Positions 28,207 through 35,933 of a stretch of 64,000 nt of DNA are shown piece by piece (position 1 is the first letter of the stretch; every line of letters starts with the position of its first letter). Location of the stretch: the NCBI RefSeq assembly GCF_003853645.1, contig NZ_QTPO01000025.1:1-64000 (forward strand), in the 5' to 3' direction. Position numbers and translations under genes: made by a program. The notes below the pieces were generated by a model, which was not told the origin of the DNA, did not search any database, and worked only from the letters and a program-made list of their open reading frames with translations. This stretch comes from Burkholderia sp. Bp9143. GTDB taxonomy: Bacteria > Pseudomonadota > Gammaproteobacteria > Burkholderiales > Burkholderiaceae.

Positions 28207-29553
28207 GTGAGGTCGATTCGTCATCAATTGCTGATCTGGCTGCTCGCGATCGTCGTCGCGGGCGTGGGCATCGCGGGCTGGTTGATCTACCGGCAGGCGC
28301 TCGCCGAAGCGAACGAGCTGTTCGACTACCAGCTGCAGGAAATCGCCGCGGCGCTGCCGTCCGAGCCGTTCTCGCAGGTGTTCGGTTCACGCACCAACGG
28401 CGACGAAGGTATCGTGATCCAGATCTGGAACCGCAACGGCGTGCTGATGTACTTCTCGCATCCGCGCGCGCCGATCGCGCCGCGCGCGGAACTCGGCTTC
28501 TCGACCGAGCGCACCGATCGCGGCGAATGGCGCGTGTACGGCGCGATCGTCGGCGACAACGTCGTGCAGCTCGCGCAGCCGCTGTCGGTGCGCAACCGGC
28601 TCGCGGCGAACGTCGCACTGCGCACGCTGTGGCCGCTGATCGTGCTGCTGCCGTTCCTCGGCGCGGCGGTCTGGATGATCGTCGGGCAAGGGCTCGCGCC
28701 GCTTGGGCGCCTCACGCGCGCGGTCGAGGCGCGCCGGCCGGAAGCGCTCGATCCGTTGCCCGATTCGCGCCTGCCGCTCGAGGTGCAGCCGCTCGTGCGC
28801 GCGCTGAACGGGCTGCTCGCGCGGCTGGCGGCAGCGCTCGACACGCAGAAGGCGTTCGTTGCCGATGCCGCGCATGAGCTGCGCACGCCGCTCGCGGCCG
28901 TGCAGATCCAGGCGCAGCTCGTCGCGCGCGCGAAGGACGACGCGTCGCGCCGCGAGGCGGTCGCCGATCTGCAGGACGGCGTCACGCGCGCGACGCGCCT
29001 CGCCGAGCAGTTGCTCGCGCTCGCGCGCGCCGAACCGGACGGCGCGACGATGCGCGAGCCGGTCGACCTGCAGGCGCTGCTCGTCGAATGCGTGGCCGCG
29101 CATGCACCGCTCGCGCAACGGCACAGCATCGATCTCGGCTTCGAGGAGACCCGCGCGGCGACCGTCGTCGCGGACGTTGGCGCGCTGCGCGTGATGTTCG
29201 GCAACCTGCTCGACAACGCGGTGAAGTACACGCCGGACGGTGGCCGCATCGACGTGTCGCTGACGCGCGACGCGGCCGGCCGCGCATGCGTGCAGATCGG
29301 CGACAGCGGGCCCGGCATCCCGGCCGACGAGCGCGAGCGCGTGTTCGACCGCTTCTACCGCGACAGCTCGGCGCGGGCGCGCGCCGACGTGTCGGGCAGC
29401 GGGCTCGGGCTCGCGATCGTCAAGCGCGTGGCGGCGCAGCAGGGCGCGACGGTGACGCTCGGCGACGCGGCTGCAGGCGGCCTGCTCGTGAGCGTCGTGT
29501 TCCGCGACGCCGAGATGCCGGCGCAGGTGCCGCAGGCGTCCGAATCCGTATGA
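28207..29553 (+). CDS. Sensor histidine kinase (QseC/TctE type)
   Basis: This 448-residue kinase starts with GTG 4 bases after the regulator. Membrane spans lie near residues 7-28 and 138-160, flanking a periplasmic 2CSK_N-like sensor domain of about 110 residues. Then come a short HAMP-like linker, the H-box AHELRTPLAA with His223, an N-box (GNLLDNAVKYTPDGG), and GDSGPGIP and GSGLGLAIVKRVA for ATP binding. It should phosphorylate the regulator encoded just upstream. The signal is unknown; the neighbouring HtrA protease suggests envelope stress. Confidence 0.93.
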   Translation: MRSIRHQLLIWLLAIVVAGVGIAGWLIYRQALAEANELFDYQLQEIAAALPSEPFSQVFGSRTNGDEGIVIQIWNRNGVLMYFSHPRAPIAPRAELGFSTERTDRGEWRVYGAIVGDNVVQLAQPLSVRNRLAANVALRTLWPLIVLLPFLGAAVWMIVGQGLAPLGRLTRAVEARRPEALDPLPDSRLPLEVQPLVRALNGLLARLAAALDTQKAFVADAAHELRTPLAAVQIQAQLVARAKDDASRREAVADLQDGVTRATRLAEQLLALARAEPDGATMREPVDLQALLVECVAAHAPLAQRHSIDLGFEETRAATVVADVGALRVMFGNLLDNAVKYTPDGGRIDVSLTRDAAGRACVQIGDSGPGIPADERERVFDRFYRDSSARARADVSGSGLGLAIVKRVAAQQGATVTLGDAAAGGLLVSVVFRDAEMPAQVPQASESV

Positions 29554-29584
29554 CGAACCGGCGCCGCGCGGGCGCCGGCGCTGG

Positions 29585-29622
29585 CCTAAGCGCCGCTTAA
29601 GGTCGATTAAGCCTCCTTTAAG
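29585..29622 (+). promoter_or_regulatory. Tandem TTAAG-type direct repeats upstream of htrA
   Basis: Four hexamers, CCTAAG (29585), CTTAAG (29596), ATTAAG (29606) and TTTAAG (29617), lie at 11, 10 and 11-base spacing. Such helically phased (C/T)TTAA(G/T) repeats are the known binding pattern of PmrA/QseB-type regulators. They lie 43-80 bases before the htrA start and directly after the cognate two-component genes. Binding is inferred. Confidence 0.7.
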
Positions 29623-29665
29623 TCAGGGTCGTTACGCTGCGTCCTAACAACGAGGAGGTCCTACG

Positions 29666-31150
29666 ATGAACACCCGATTCCTTGCGCGCGGCGCCGTCGC
29701 GGTCGCCGTGGCGGCCGCCCTGTCCGCCGGCTATGTCGCAGGCACCCGCCGCGCCGATCCGCAGATCATCACGCCCGCGCAGGCCGCCGCGCTGATGCCG
29801 GCCGAGGCCGCGGCGAAGACTGGCATTCCCGATTTCTCCGGGCTGGTCGAAACCTACGGCCCGGCGGTCGTGAACATCAGCGCGAAGCACGTCGTGAAGC
29901 AGGTGTCGCGACGGGTGCAGCAGCCGCAGTTGCCGATGGATCCGAGCGATCCGTTCTACCAGTTCTTCAAGCACTTCTACGGCCAGGTGCCGGGCATGGG
30001 CGGCGATGCACAGCCGGACGACCAGCCGAGCGCGAGCCTCGGTTCGGGATTCATCGTCAGCGCCGACGGATACATCCTCACCAATGCGCACGTGATCGAC
30101 GGCGCGAACGTCGTCACGGTCAAGCTGACCGACAAGCGCGAATACAAGGCGAAGGTCGTCGGCGCCGACAAGCAGTCCGACGTCGCGGTGCTGAAGATCG
30201 ACGCGAGCGGCCTGCCGACCGTGAAGATCGGCGACCCGGGGCAGAGCAAGGTCGGCCAGTGGGTCGTCGCGATCGGTTCACCGTACGGCTTCGACAACAC
30301 GGTCACGTCCGGCATCATCAGCGCGAAATCGCGTGCGCTGCCCGACGAGAACTACACGCCGTTCATCCAGACCGACGTGCCGGTGAACCCCGGCAACTCG
30401 GGCGGCCCGCTGTTCAACCTGCAGGGCGAGGTGATCGGTATCAACTCGATGATCTACTCGCAGACGGGCGGCTTCCAGGGCCTGTCGTTCGCGATTCCGA
30501 TCAACGAGGCGATCAAGGTCAAGGACGAGCTCGTGAAGACGGGCCACGTGAGCCGCGGCCGGCTCGGCGTCGCCGTGCAGGGGCTGAACCAGACGCTCGC
30601 GAGCTCGTTCGGGCTGCAGAAGCCGGACGGCGCGCTCGTCAGCTCGGTCGACCCGAACGGCCCGGCCGCGAAGGCCGGCCTGCAGCCGGGCGACGTGATC
30701 CTCGCGGTCAACGGCTCGCCGGTGGCCGACTCCACGTCGCTGCCCGCGCAGATCGCGAACCTGAAGCCGGGCTCGAAGGCCGACCTGCAGGTGTGGCGCG
30801 ACAAGTCGAAGAAGTCGATCAGCGTGACGCTCGGCGCGATGACCGACGCGAAGCTGGCATCGAACGACGGCGGCCCCGTCGAGCAGGGGCGCCTCGGCGT
30901 CGCGGTGCGTCCGCTCTCGCCGCAGGAGCGCAGCGCCGCCAACCTGTCGCACGGGCTGATCGTGCAGCAGGCGGGCGGTCCGGCAGCCAGCGCGGGCATC
31001 CAGCCCGGCGACGTGATCCTCGCGGTCAACGGCCGCCCGGTCACGAGCCCCGAGCAGTTGCGCGACGCGGTCAAGGGAGCGGGCAACAGTCTTGCTCTCC
31101 TGATTCAGCGCGACAATGCACAGATCTTCGTACCGGTCGACCTGAGCTGA
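29666..31150 (+). CDS. htrA: Periplasmic HtrA/DegP family serine protease (Do)
   Basis: This 494-residue protease/chaperone degrades misfolded envelope proteins. A signal or signal-anchor (LARGAVAVAVAAALSAGYVAG) leads into a trypsin-like domain with the triad His142 (TNAHVIDG), Asp172 (SDVAVLKID) and Ser245 (GNSGGPLFN), followed by two PDZ domains at about 275-370 and 395-490, each with a GLQPGDVI- or GIQPGDVI-type carboxylate-binding loop. The ribosome site GAGGAGG is strong. It follows the two-component genes by 112 bases containing TTAAG repeats. From memory, an HtrA gene beside such a two-component pair is needed for stress tolerance in B. cenocepacia. Confidence 0.94.
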   Translation: MNTRFLARGAVAVAVAAALSAGYVAGTRRADPQIITPAQAAALMPAEAAAKTGIPDFSGLVETYGPAVVNISAKHVVKQVSRRVQQPQLPMDPSDPFYQFFKHFYGQVPGMGGDAQPDDQPSASLGSGFIVSADGYILTNAHVIDGANVVTVKLTDKREYKAKVVGADKQSDVAVLKIDASGLPTVKIGDPGQSKVGQWVVAIGSPYGFDNTVTSGIISAKSRALPDENYTPFIQTDVPVNPGNSGGPLFNLQGEVIGINSMIYSQTGGFQGLSFAIPINEAIKVKDELVKTGHVSRGRLGVAVQGLNQTLASSFGLQKPDGALVSSVDPNGPAAKAGLQPGDVILAVNGSPVADSTSLPAQIANLKPGSKADLQVWRDKSKKSISVTLGAMTDAKLASNDGGPVEQGRLGVAVRPLSPQERSAANLSHGLIVQQAGGPAASAGIQPGDVILAVNGRPVTSPEQLRDAVKGAGNSLALLIQRDNAQIFVPVDLS

Positions 31151-31245
31151 CCGGCGGCCGTTGCGGGCCGGCCTGGCCGGCCCTGGCGGGCGCCGCCGGC
31201 GTTCGGCCCCGTGGGTGCTGTGTTCCGACCCGAAAGGAGAGAGCC

Positions 31246-31680
31246 ATGCAATATCTACGCAACGTGTCCCGATTTGCCGTCGCCGCGGCGCTGGCCGCCG
31301 GCTTCGCCGCCGCGCCCGGCGCGTACGCGCAATCGGACGGCTTGCCCGCGGCGAGCCAGCAGGGCGATGTCAGCTACGTGTCAGGCGGCATCGGCAAGGA
31401 CCAATCGACGGCATTCGAGCAGAACGAAGCAGCATGGCCGCTGGCGCTGCGCTTCACCGGCAAGGGCGGCGAATACCTGGCCGATGTCCATGTGCGGATC
31501 GTCGACGGCAAGGGCACCGAGCTGCTGGCGACGGACGCACGCGGGCCGTACATGCTCGTGAAGCTGCCGCCGGGGCGCTACACCGTACATGCGTCGTACC
31601 AGGGCAGTGACGAATCGCGCACGGTCACGGTCGGTGCGAAGGGCGGCGCGAAGGCCGCGTTCCAGTGGAGTGCGCAGTAG
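31246..31680 (+). CDS. Small exported protein with carboxypeptidase-regulatory-like domain
   Basis: This 144-residue protein has a clean Sec signal (VAAALAAGFAAAPGAYAQS). The C-terminal part reads like a transthyretin/CarboxypepD_reg beta-sandwich: LADVHVRIVDGKGTELLATDARGPYMLVKLPPGRYTVHAS, where a G-P-Y and LPPGRY turn is typical. It has AAAGGAGAGAG upstream. It sits 95 bases downstream of htrA and may be part of the same envelope-stress unit, but a partner is not visible. Function unknown. Confidence 0.8.
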   Translation: MQYLRNVSRFAVAAALAAGFAAAPGAYAQSDGLPAASQQGDVSYVSGGIGKDQSTAFEQNEAAWPLALRFTGKGGEYLADVHVRIVDGKGTELLATDARGPYMLVKLPPGRYTVHASYQGSDESRTVTVGAKGGAKAAFQWSAQ

Positions 31681-31736
31681 CGCGTCGCGCGGGCCTTCCG
31701 GGGCGCGCAATCGGACCCGGTTTCGCCCATAATGAG

Positions 31737-31766
31737 AGCCACGGCACCCTTGCCGTGGCTTTTTCG
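31737..31766 (+). terminator. Intrinsic terminator after the small exported-protein gene
   Basis: AGCCACGGCA and TGCCGTGGCT pair perfectly around a CCCT-type loop and are followed by TTTTCG. It ends the htrA region transcript. Confidence 0.88.
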
Positions 31767-31812
31767 TTTCCTGCGCCCGGCTTGCACGCCGGAGCCGCCC
31801 GGAGGAGAAACG

Positions 31813-32172
31813 ATGTCCGATGCCGCCGACCCTCGCCTCGAAATCGTGCCGAACCGTCATCGCGTGCGCGTGATCCATCGCGGCATCACGTACGCCGATT
31901 CGCACGGCGCACTGACCGTGCGCGAAACGGGCCTGCCGGATATCCATTACCTGCCGCGCGGCGACGTGAACATGCACCGGCTCGTGAAGTCGAGCGTCAC
32001 GACGGTCTGTCCGCTGAGGGGCCAGGCCGTGTATTTCGACCTGCAGACAGAAGACGGCGTCATCGAGAACGCCGCATGGAGTTACGAGGAACCGGGGGCG
32101 ACCGCGTCCGCGCTTGCGCACTACGTCGCCTTCGATGCCGCACGGGTCGACAGTCTCGTCGAGACGTCCTGA
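31813..32172 (+). CDS. DUF427 domain protein
   Basis: This 119-residue cytoplasmic protein matches the small DUF427 fold: RVIHRGITYADSHGALTVRETGLPDIHYLPRGDV, then a TTVCPLRGQAVYFDLQ strand, and AAWSYEEPGATASALAHYVAFD near the end. The ribosome site is GGAGGAG. It lies 28 bases before a CoxG-like gene on the same strand. The molecular role of DUF427 is not established. Confidence 0.85.
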   Translation: MSDAADPRLEIVPNRHRVRVIHRGITYADSHGALTVRETGLPDIHYLPRGDVNMHRLVKSSVTTVCPLRGQAVYFDLQTEDGVIENAAWSYEEPGATASALAHYVAFDAARVDSLVETS

Positions 32173-32200
32173 TGCGGCGCGTGTTCATCGGGGAGGCATC

Positions 32201-32911
32201 ATGGAACTGACCGACACGTTACGCGTACCGCTCGCGCCGGCTGTCGTGCGGGAGTCGCTCGAGGATCTCGCGTTGCTGCGGGCGAGCTTCGACCATTGCG
32301 AATCATTCGTGAAGCTCGCGCATGGCGAGTTCGCGCTGACCATCACGGTGCCGCTCGGTCCGCTGCGCGCGCGCTACGACGTGCGTGCGCACTCGGCGAG
32401 CGAGCAGGGCGACGCGGAAGGGCTGCCGCGCCGCGTGCTCAACTTCAAGGCGCGAGCCGACGGCCTCGGCGCGCTGCGCGGGCAGGTCGAGCTCGTGCTG
32501 CGGCCGGACGATGACGACGCGGCTGCGACGTGCATCGAATACGTGGTGTGGACGACGGCGAGCGGGCCGCTCGCCGAGCTGCCGGCGCGGCAGATCGAGA
32601 ATGCGCTGCACGAGTGGACCGACGATTTCTTCCGCGAATTCTGCGCGGTCGTGCAGGCGAAGCACGGTCTCGTGCCGAACCGCGCGCGCTCGAGCCCGCA
32701 GCGTCGCCAGCATGTGTTCCTGCGGCCGGCGGCGCTGATGGCCGCGGCCAAGCGTCCGCCGCCGCCGCACCTCGGCGGCGCGCTGAGCGGCCGCGCCGCG
32801 AGCGCCGTGCATCATCGCGAATCCGGTCCGCTGCCCGTCTGGGCGTGGGCGGCGATCGTCGTGTTCGTCGCGCTGCTGCTGTATGCGGCGCGCTGGATCA
32901 ACGGCGCCTGA
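32201..32911 (+). CDS. CoxG-like SRPBCC family protein with C-terminal membrane anchor
   Basis: This 236-residue protein has an N-terminal START/SRPBCC domain similar to CO dehydrogenase subunit G (LTDTLRVPLAPAVVRESLEDL and the FALTITVPLGPLRARYDV strand), then a basic linker, and a C-terminal transmembrane helix (VWAWAAIVVFVALLLYAARW). CoxG helps attach or mature the molybdenum CO dehydrogenase, but no cox genes are adjacent, so the role may be general lipid or membrane binding. The ATG at 32201 has GGGGAGG just upstream. It follows DUF427 and is probably co-transcribed. Confidence 0.78.
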   Translation: MELTDTLRVPLAPAVVRESLEDLALLRASFDHCESFVKLAHGEFALTITVPLGPLRARYDVRAHSASEQGDAEGLPRRVLNFKARADGLGALRGQVELVLRPDDDDAAATCIEYVVWTTASGPLAELPARQIENALHEWTDDFFREFCAVVQAKHGLVPNRARSSPQRRQHVFLRPAALMAAAKRPPPPHLGGALSGRAASAVHHRESGPLPVWAWAAIVVFVALLLYAARWINGA

Positions 32912-32965
32912 GCAACTGGGCGCGCCGCTGCGTTGCCCGGCCGAGCGCCGGCGGCGCGGTGGCCG

Positions 32966-33967
32966 CTAGCGCCGCGCGTCGAACCCGGCGCCGCGAAACT
33001 CCCTCCGATAGGCCGACGGCGACGTGCCGAGCGCGCCCGCGAAATGCTGGCGCAGCGACACGCTCGAGCCGTAGCCGGCCGCCTGCGCGATCGCGTCGAT
33101 CGATTGTCCGGTGGTTTCCAGCAGATGCTGCGCGCGCGCGAGCCGCTCGGCCTGCAGCCACGCGGTGACCGTCGTGCCCGTCGCCTGACGGAAGTGGCGC
33201 GTGAACGTGCGCCGGCTCATCAGCACGCGTTCGGCGAGCGAATCCACACTGTGCGCGACGTCGAGATGCGCGCGCACCCAGTCGAGCAGGCCCGCGAGCC
33301 GCGCGTCGCGCGGATGCACGGCGACCGGCTGCGGCACGTATTGCGCCTGGCCGCCCTGGCGGTGCGGCGGGATCACGAGACGGCGCGCGATCTGGTTCGC
33401 GGCGTCCGAGCCGAAGCGCCGCCGCACGACGTGCAGGCAGCAGTCGAGCCCCGCGGCCGTGCCGGCCGACGTCATCAGGTTGCCGTCGTCGACGTACAGC
33501 ACGTCGGGGTCGAGCTTCACGCGCGGGAAGCGCCGCGCGAAGTCGTCGGCCCATGCCCAGTGCGTCGTGGCCGGGCGCCCGTCGAGCAGCCCCGCCGCGG
33601 CGAGCACGTATGCGCCCAGGCACAGGCCGACCAACTGCGCGCCGCGCGCGGCGGCCGCGCGCACCGCATCGACCAGCACGTCAGGCGGTGCCTCGTCGGG
33701 ATCGCGCCATGCCGGCACGATGACGATGTCCGCGTCGTCGAGCGCGTCGAGTCCGTACGGCGCGGTGATCGTGAAGCCGCCCGTCGTCGACAGCACGCCG
33801 CGCTCGGCCGAGCACACGCGGAATTCGAACGCGGGCATCGCGGCCGCATCGCGCTCCTTGCCGAACACGACGGACGGCACCGACAGGTGGAACGGGCTGA
33901 TGCCGTCATACGCGATCACGGCGACGACGGTCGGGGCGGGGGCAACGGACGACGCAGCGGCGCGCAT
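32966..33967 (-). CDS. GlxA-type transcriptional regulator (DJ-1/PfpI amidase-like + AraC HTH)
   Basis: This 333-residue regulator has an N-terminal DJ-1/PfpI domain (VVAVIAYDGISPFHLSVPSVVF; the nucleophile-like Cys in VGLCLGAYVLAAAG) and a C-terminal AraC double helix-turn-helix (VDSLAERVLMSRRTFTRHFRQATG, AIAQAAGYGSSVSLRQHFAGALG). Proteins of this type sense small nitrogen or carnitine-like compounds and activate adjacent genes. It is divergent from a cysteine hydrolase gene 152 bases away and probably regulates it. Confidence 0.9.
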   Translation of the reverse strand: MRAAASSVAPAPTVVAVIAYDGISPFHLSVPSVVFGKERDAAAMPAFEFRVCSAERGVLSTTGGFTITAPYGLDALDDADIVIVPAWRDPDEAPPDVLVDAVRAAAARGAQLVGLCLGAYVLAAAGLLDGRPATTHWAWADDFARRFPRVKLDPDVLYVDDGNLMTSAGTAAGLDCCLHVVRRRFGSDAANQIARRLVIPPHRQGGQAQYVPQPVAVHPRDARLAGLLDWVRAHLDVAHSVDSLAERVLMSRRTFTRHFRQATGTTVTAWLQAERLARAQHLLETTGQSIDAIAQAAGYGSSVSLRQHFAGALGTSPSAYRREFRGAGFDARR

Positions 33968-34119
33968 GACGGGCTCCGGGATGGCGATGGCCCGATTCTA
34001 TCGAAGAATGGCTATCGGGCCACTGTCCGCCTGCGCGATGCGATCCGACAATGCATCGCATCGCGCTGCTGGCCGCTCCGTTCCGGAGCGGGGCGGCGCC
34101 GCCGAACCCGGAGCCTGCC

Positions 34120-34773
34120 ATGTCGAATGCCGTATCGCCTTCCGCTTCCCGCCGTGCCCTCATCGTGATCGATGTCCAGAACGAATACGTGACGGGCAAC
34201 CTGCCGATCGAATATCCGCCCGTTGATGCATCGCTGGCGAACATCGGCCGCGCGATCGACGCCGCGCACGCGGCCGGCGTGCCCGTGATCGTCGTCCAGC
34301 ACGTCGCGCCGGCGGGCGCGCCGATCTTCGCGCCGGGCACGGACGGCGTCGCGCTGCATCCGGTCGTCGCCGACCGGCCGCATGCGCACCGGGTCGTGAA
34401 GGCGCAGGCCAGCGCGTTCGCCGGCACCGATCTCGCCGCGTGGCTCGATGCGCACGGCATCGACACGCTCGCAGTCGCCGGCTACATGACGCACAACTGC
34501 AATGCGGCGACGGTCTATCACGCGGCGCACGCGGGGCTCGCCGTCGAGTACCTGGCGGACGCGACCGGCGCGTTGCCGTACGAAAACGAAGCGGGTGCGG
34601 CGAGTGCCGAAGAGATTCACCGCGCGTACACGGTGGTGTTCCAGTCGAATTTCGCGGCCGTGATGTCGACCGACGCGTGGATCGCGGGACTCGGCGGCGC
34701 GGCGATGCCGGCGCGCGATTCGGTGGCCGCGTCGAACCGGCGGGCCCGCGCGCAACGCGCGAAGGCGGCCTGA
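34120..34773 (+). CDS. Isochorismatase-family cysteine hydrolase
   Basis: This 217-residue enzyme has the catalytic triad of the family: Asp18 (LIVIDVQNEYV), Lys94 (HRVVKAQASAF) and Cys127 in GYMTHNCNAATVY. Members hydrolyse amides or esters such as nicotinamide, ureidoacrylate, N-carbamoylsarcosine or isochorismate; the substrate is not evident. The frame is open from 34051, but the ATG at 34120 has GGAGCC upstream and a normal N-terminus. Divergent from a GlxA-type regulator, which suggests induction by the substrate. Confidence 0.88.
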   Translation: MSNAVSPSASRRALIVIDVQNEYVTGNLPIEYPPVDASLANIGRAIDAAHAAGVPVIVVQHVAPAGAPIFAPGTDGVALHPVVADRPHAHRVVKAQASAFAGTDLAAWLDAHGIDTLAVAGYMTHNCNAATVYHAAHAGLAVEYLADATGALPYENEAGAASAEEIHRAYTVVFQSNFAAVMSTDAWIAGLGGAAMPARDSVAASNRRARAQRAKAA

Positions 34774-34893
34774 GCGAATCGGGGACGACGGGGAGGGTCG
34801 GTCGGGCGGAGCGGCGGCGGCGCCCGTGCGCGGCCGGCTCGACCGGCCGGTCGCGGTGACGCGGCGCATGGCGCGCCGTCGGAGGGGCGCCGG

Positions 34894-35535
34894 TCAGTCG
34901 CCCGTCTTCAGCATCGCCGGGCTGTAGCGCATCATGTCGAAGCAGCCGTCGACGAGCTGTTCCGCATGCTGCTCGGCGTCGATCTCGTCGGGCAGCATCA
35001 GCATGTCTCGCACGAAACCGCTGACGAGCGTGTGCAGCATCAGCGTCGCGCGCCACGTGTCGAGCCGCTCGGGCAACAGCTTGAGCCGCACGGCGCCCGC
35101 GAGATCGGCATCGATCGCGTGCAGCGCCTCGCTCATTCCCGCGCGGTTGCGCTGCAGCAGCGGCTCCATGTCCGCGACGTACTCGCACTTCATGAACAGG
35201 ATGCTGAACACGCGCCGCAACTGCGAGTCGCGCTGCACGCCGAGCAGGCACCAGATCAGGATCTTGCGGATCTTCTCGAGCGGATTGCCGCCGGGCGCGT
35301 CGAGCGGCATCCGCTTGAGTTCGTCGATCGGCAGGAACACGCGGTCGAACATCGCGTCGAACAGCTCGCTCTTGTTCGCGAAATGCCAGTAGATCGCGCC
35401 GCGCGTCACGCCGGCGTGCTGGGCAATGTCCGCGAGCGACGTGTGCGACACGCCCTTCTCGAAGAACACGTGTTCGGCGGCGTCGAGAATGCGATTGCGC
35501 GTCTCGAGCGCCTCCTCCTTGGTGCGTCTGACCAT
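34894..35535 (-). CDS. TetR-family repressor of the adjacent RND efflux operon
   Basis: This 213-residue regulator has the TetR HTH at residues 10-56 (TRNRILDAAEHVFFEKG, SLADIAQHAGVTRGAIYWHF) and the AcrR-like continuation ANKSELFDAMFDRVFLPID. The C-terminal ligand domain is typical of AcrR/TtgR/AmrR-type drug-sensing repressors. It is divergent from the RND operon, and a palindrome resembling the AcrR operator lies in the gap. The frame continues to 35682, but the ATG at 35535 gives the family-like start MVRRTKEEA. Confidence 0.92.
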   Translation of the reverse strand: MVRRTKEEALETRNRILDAAEHVFFEKGVSHTSLADIAQHAGVTRGAIYWHFANKSELFDAMFDRVFLPIDELKRMPLDAPGGNPLEKIRKILIWCLLGVQRDSQLRRVFSILFMKCEYVADMEPLLQRNRAGMSEALHAIDADLAGAVRLKLLPERLDTWRATLMLHTLVSGFVRDMLMLPDEIDAEQHAEQLVDGCFDMMRYSPAMLKTGD

Positions 35536-35933
35536 GTGCAGGCCTGAATGAATCGATCGTAGGTGAATATAGGGTCTGTAACCCTCGTCGCCGCCAGGCG
35601 GAGCCGCTATGCTTGCGACTGGTAATAATTCGTAAGACTTGGCGGTTGGCGACGGGCGAGCAGGCTTTTTACATACATTCATGAATGTATATACAATACC
35701 ACCCTACGATCGAATGACCAAAGTGGCAATCAGTTAATATCCCACTCTGCTGATTCCCGCCAAAGTACCAGTCCGCAGTTCGCGGCATCTCGTCGGCATG
35801 GAGGTCTCGTGCCGACTTGCTGTATCCAGTAGTCCAGTAATTCAGGTGTTCGATCGGCGCCGCGAGGCGCATCCGTGTGACGCTCCGTTCGGGCGCCGCA
35901 CTTATTCCATTGGTTATACACAGAGGTCGCTCC
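35536..35933. promoter_or_regulatory. Divergent control region of the TetR gene and RND operon
   Basis: This 398-base gap holds the operator and promoter near 35668-35697. A rightward transcript from that promoter would have a leader of about 230 bases before the efflux operon. No small gene with supporting signals is visible within it. Confidence 0.6.
35668..35697 (+). promoter_or_regulatory. RND operon promoter overlapped by an AcrR-type operator
   Basis: TTTACA (35668-35673) and TACAAT (35692-35697) with an 18-base spacer make a good sigma-70-like promoter. The spacer contains the perfect 18-bp palindrome ATACATTCATGAATGTAT (35673-35690). The extended 24-base site matches the known E. coli AcrR operator at nearly all positions (from memory). 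A TetR repressor bound here would block transcription. Confidence 0.75.
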
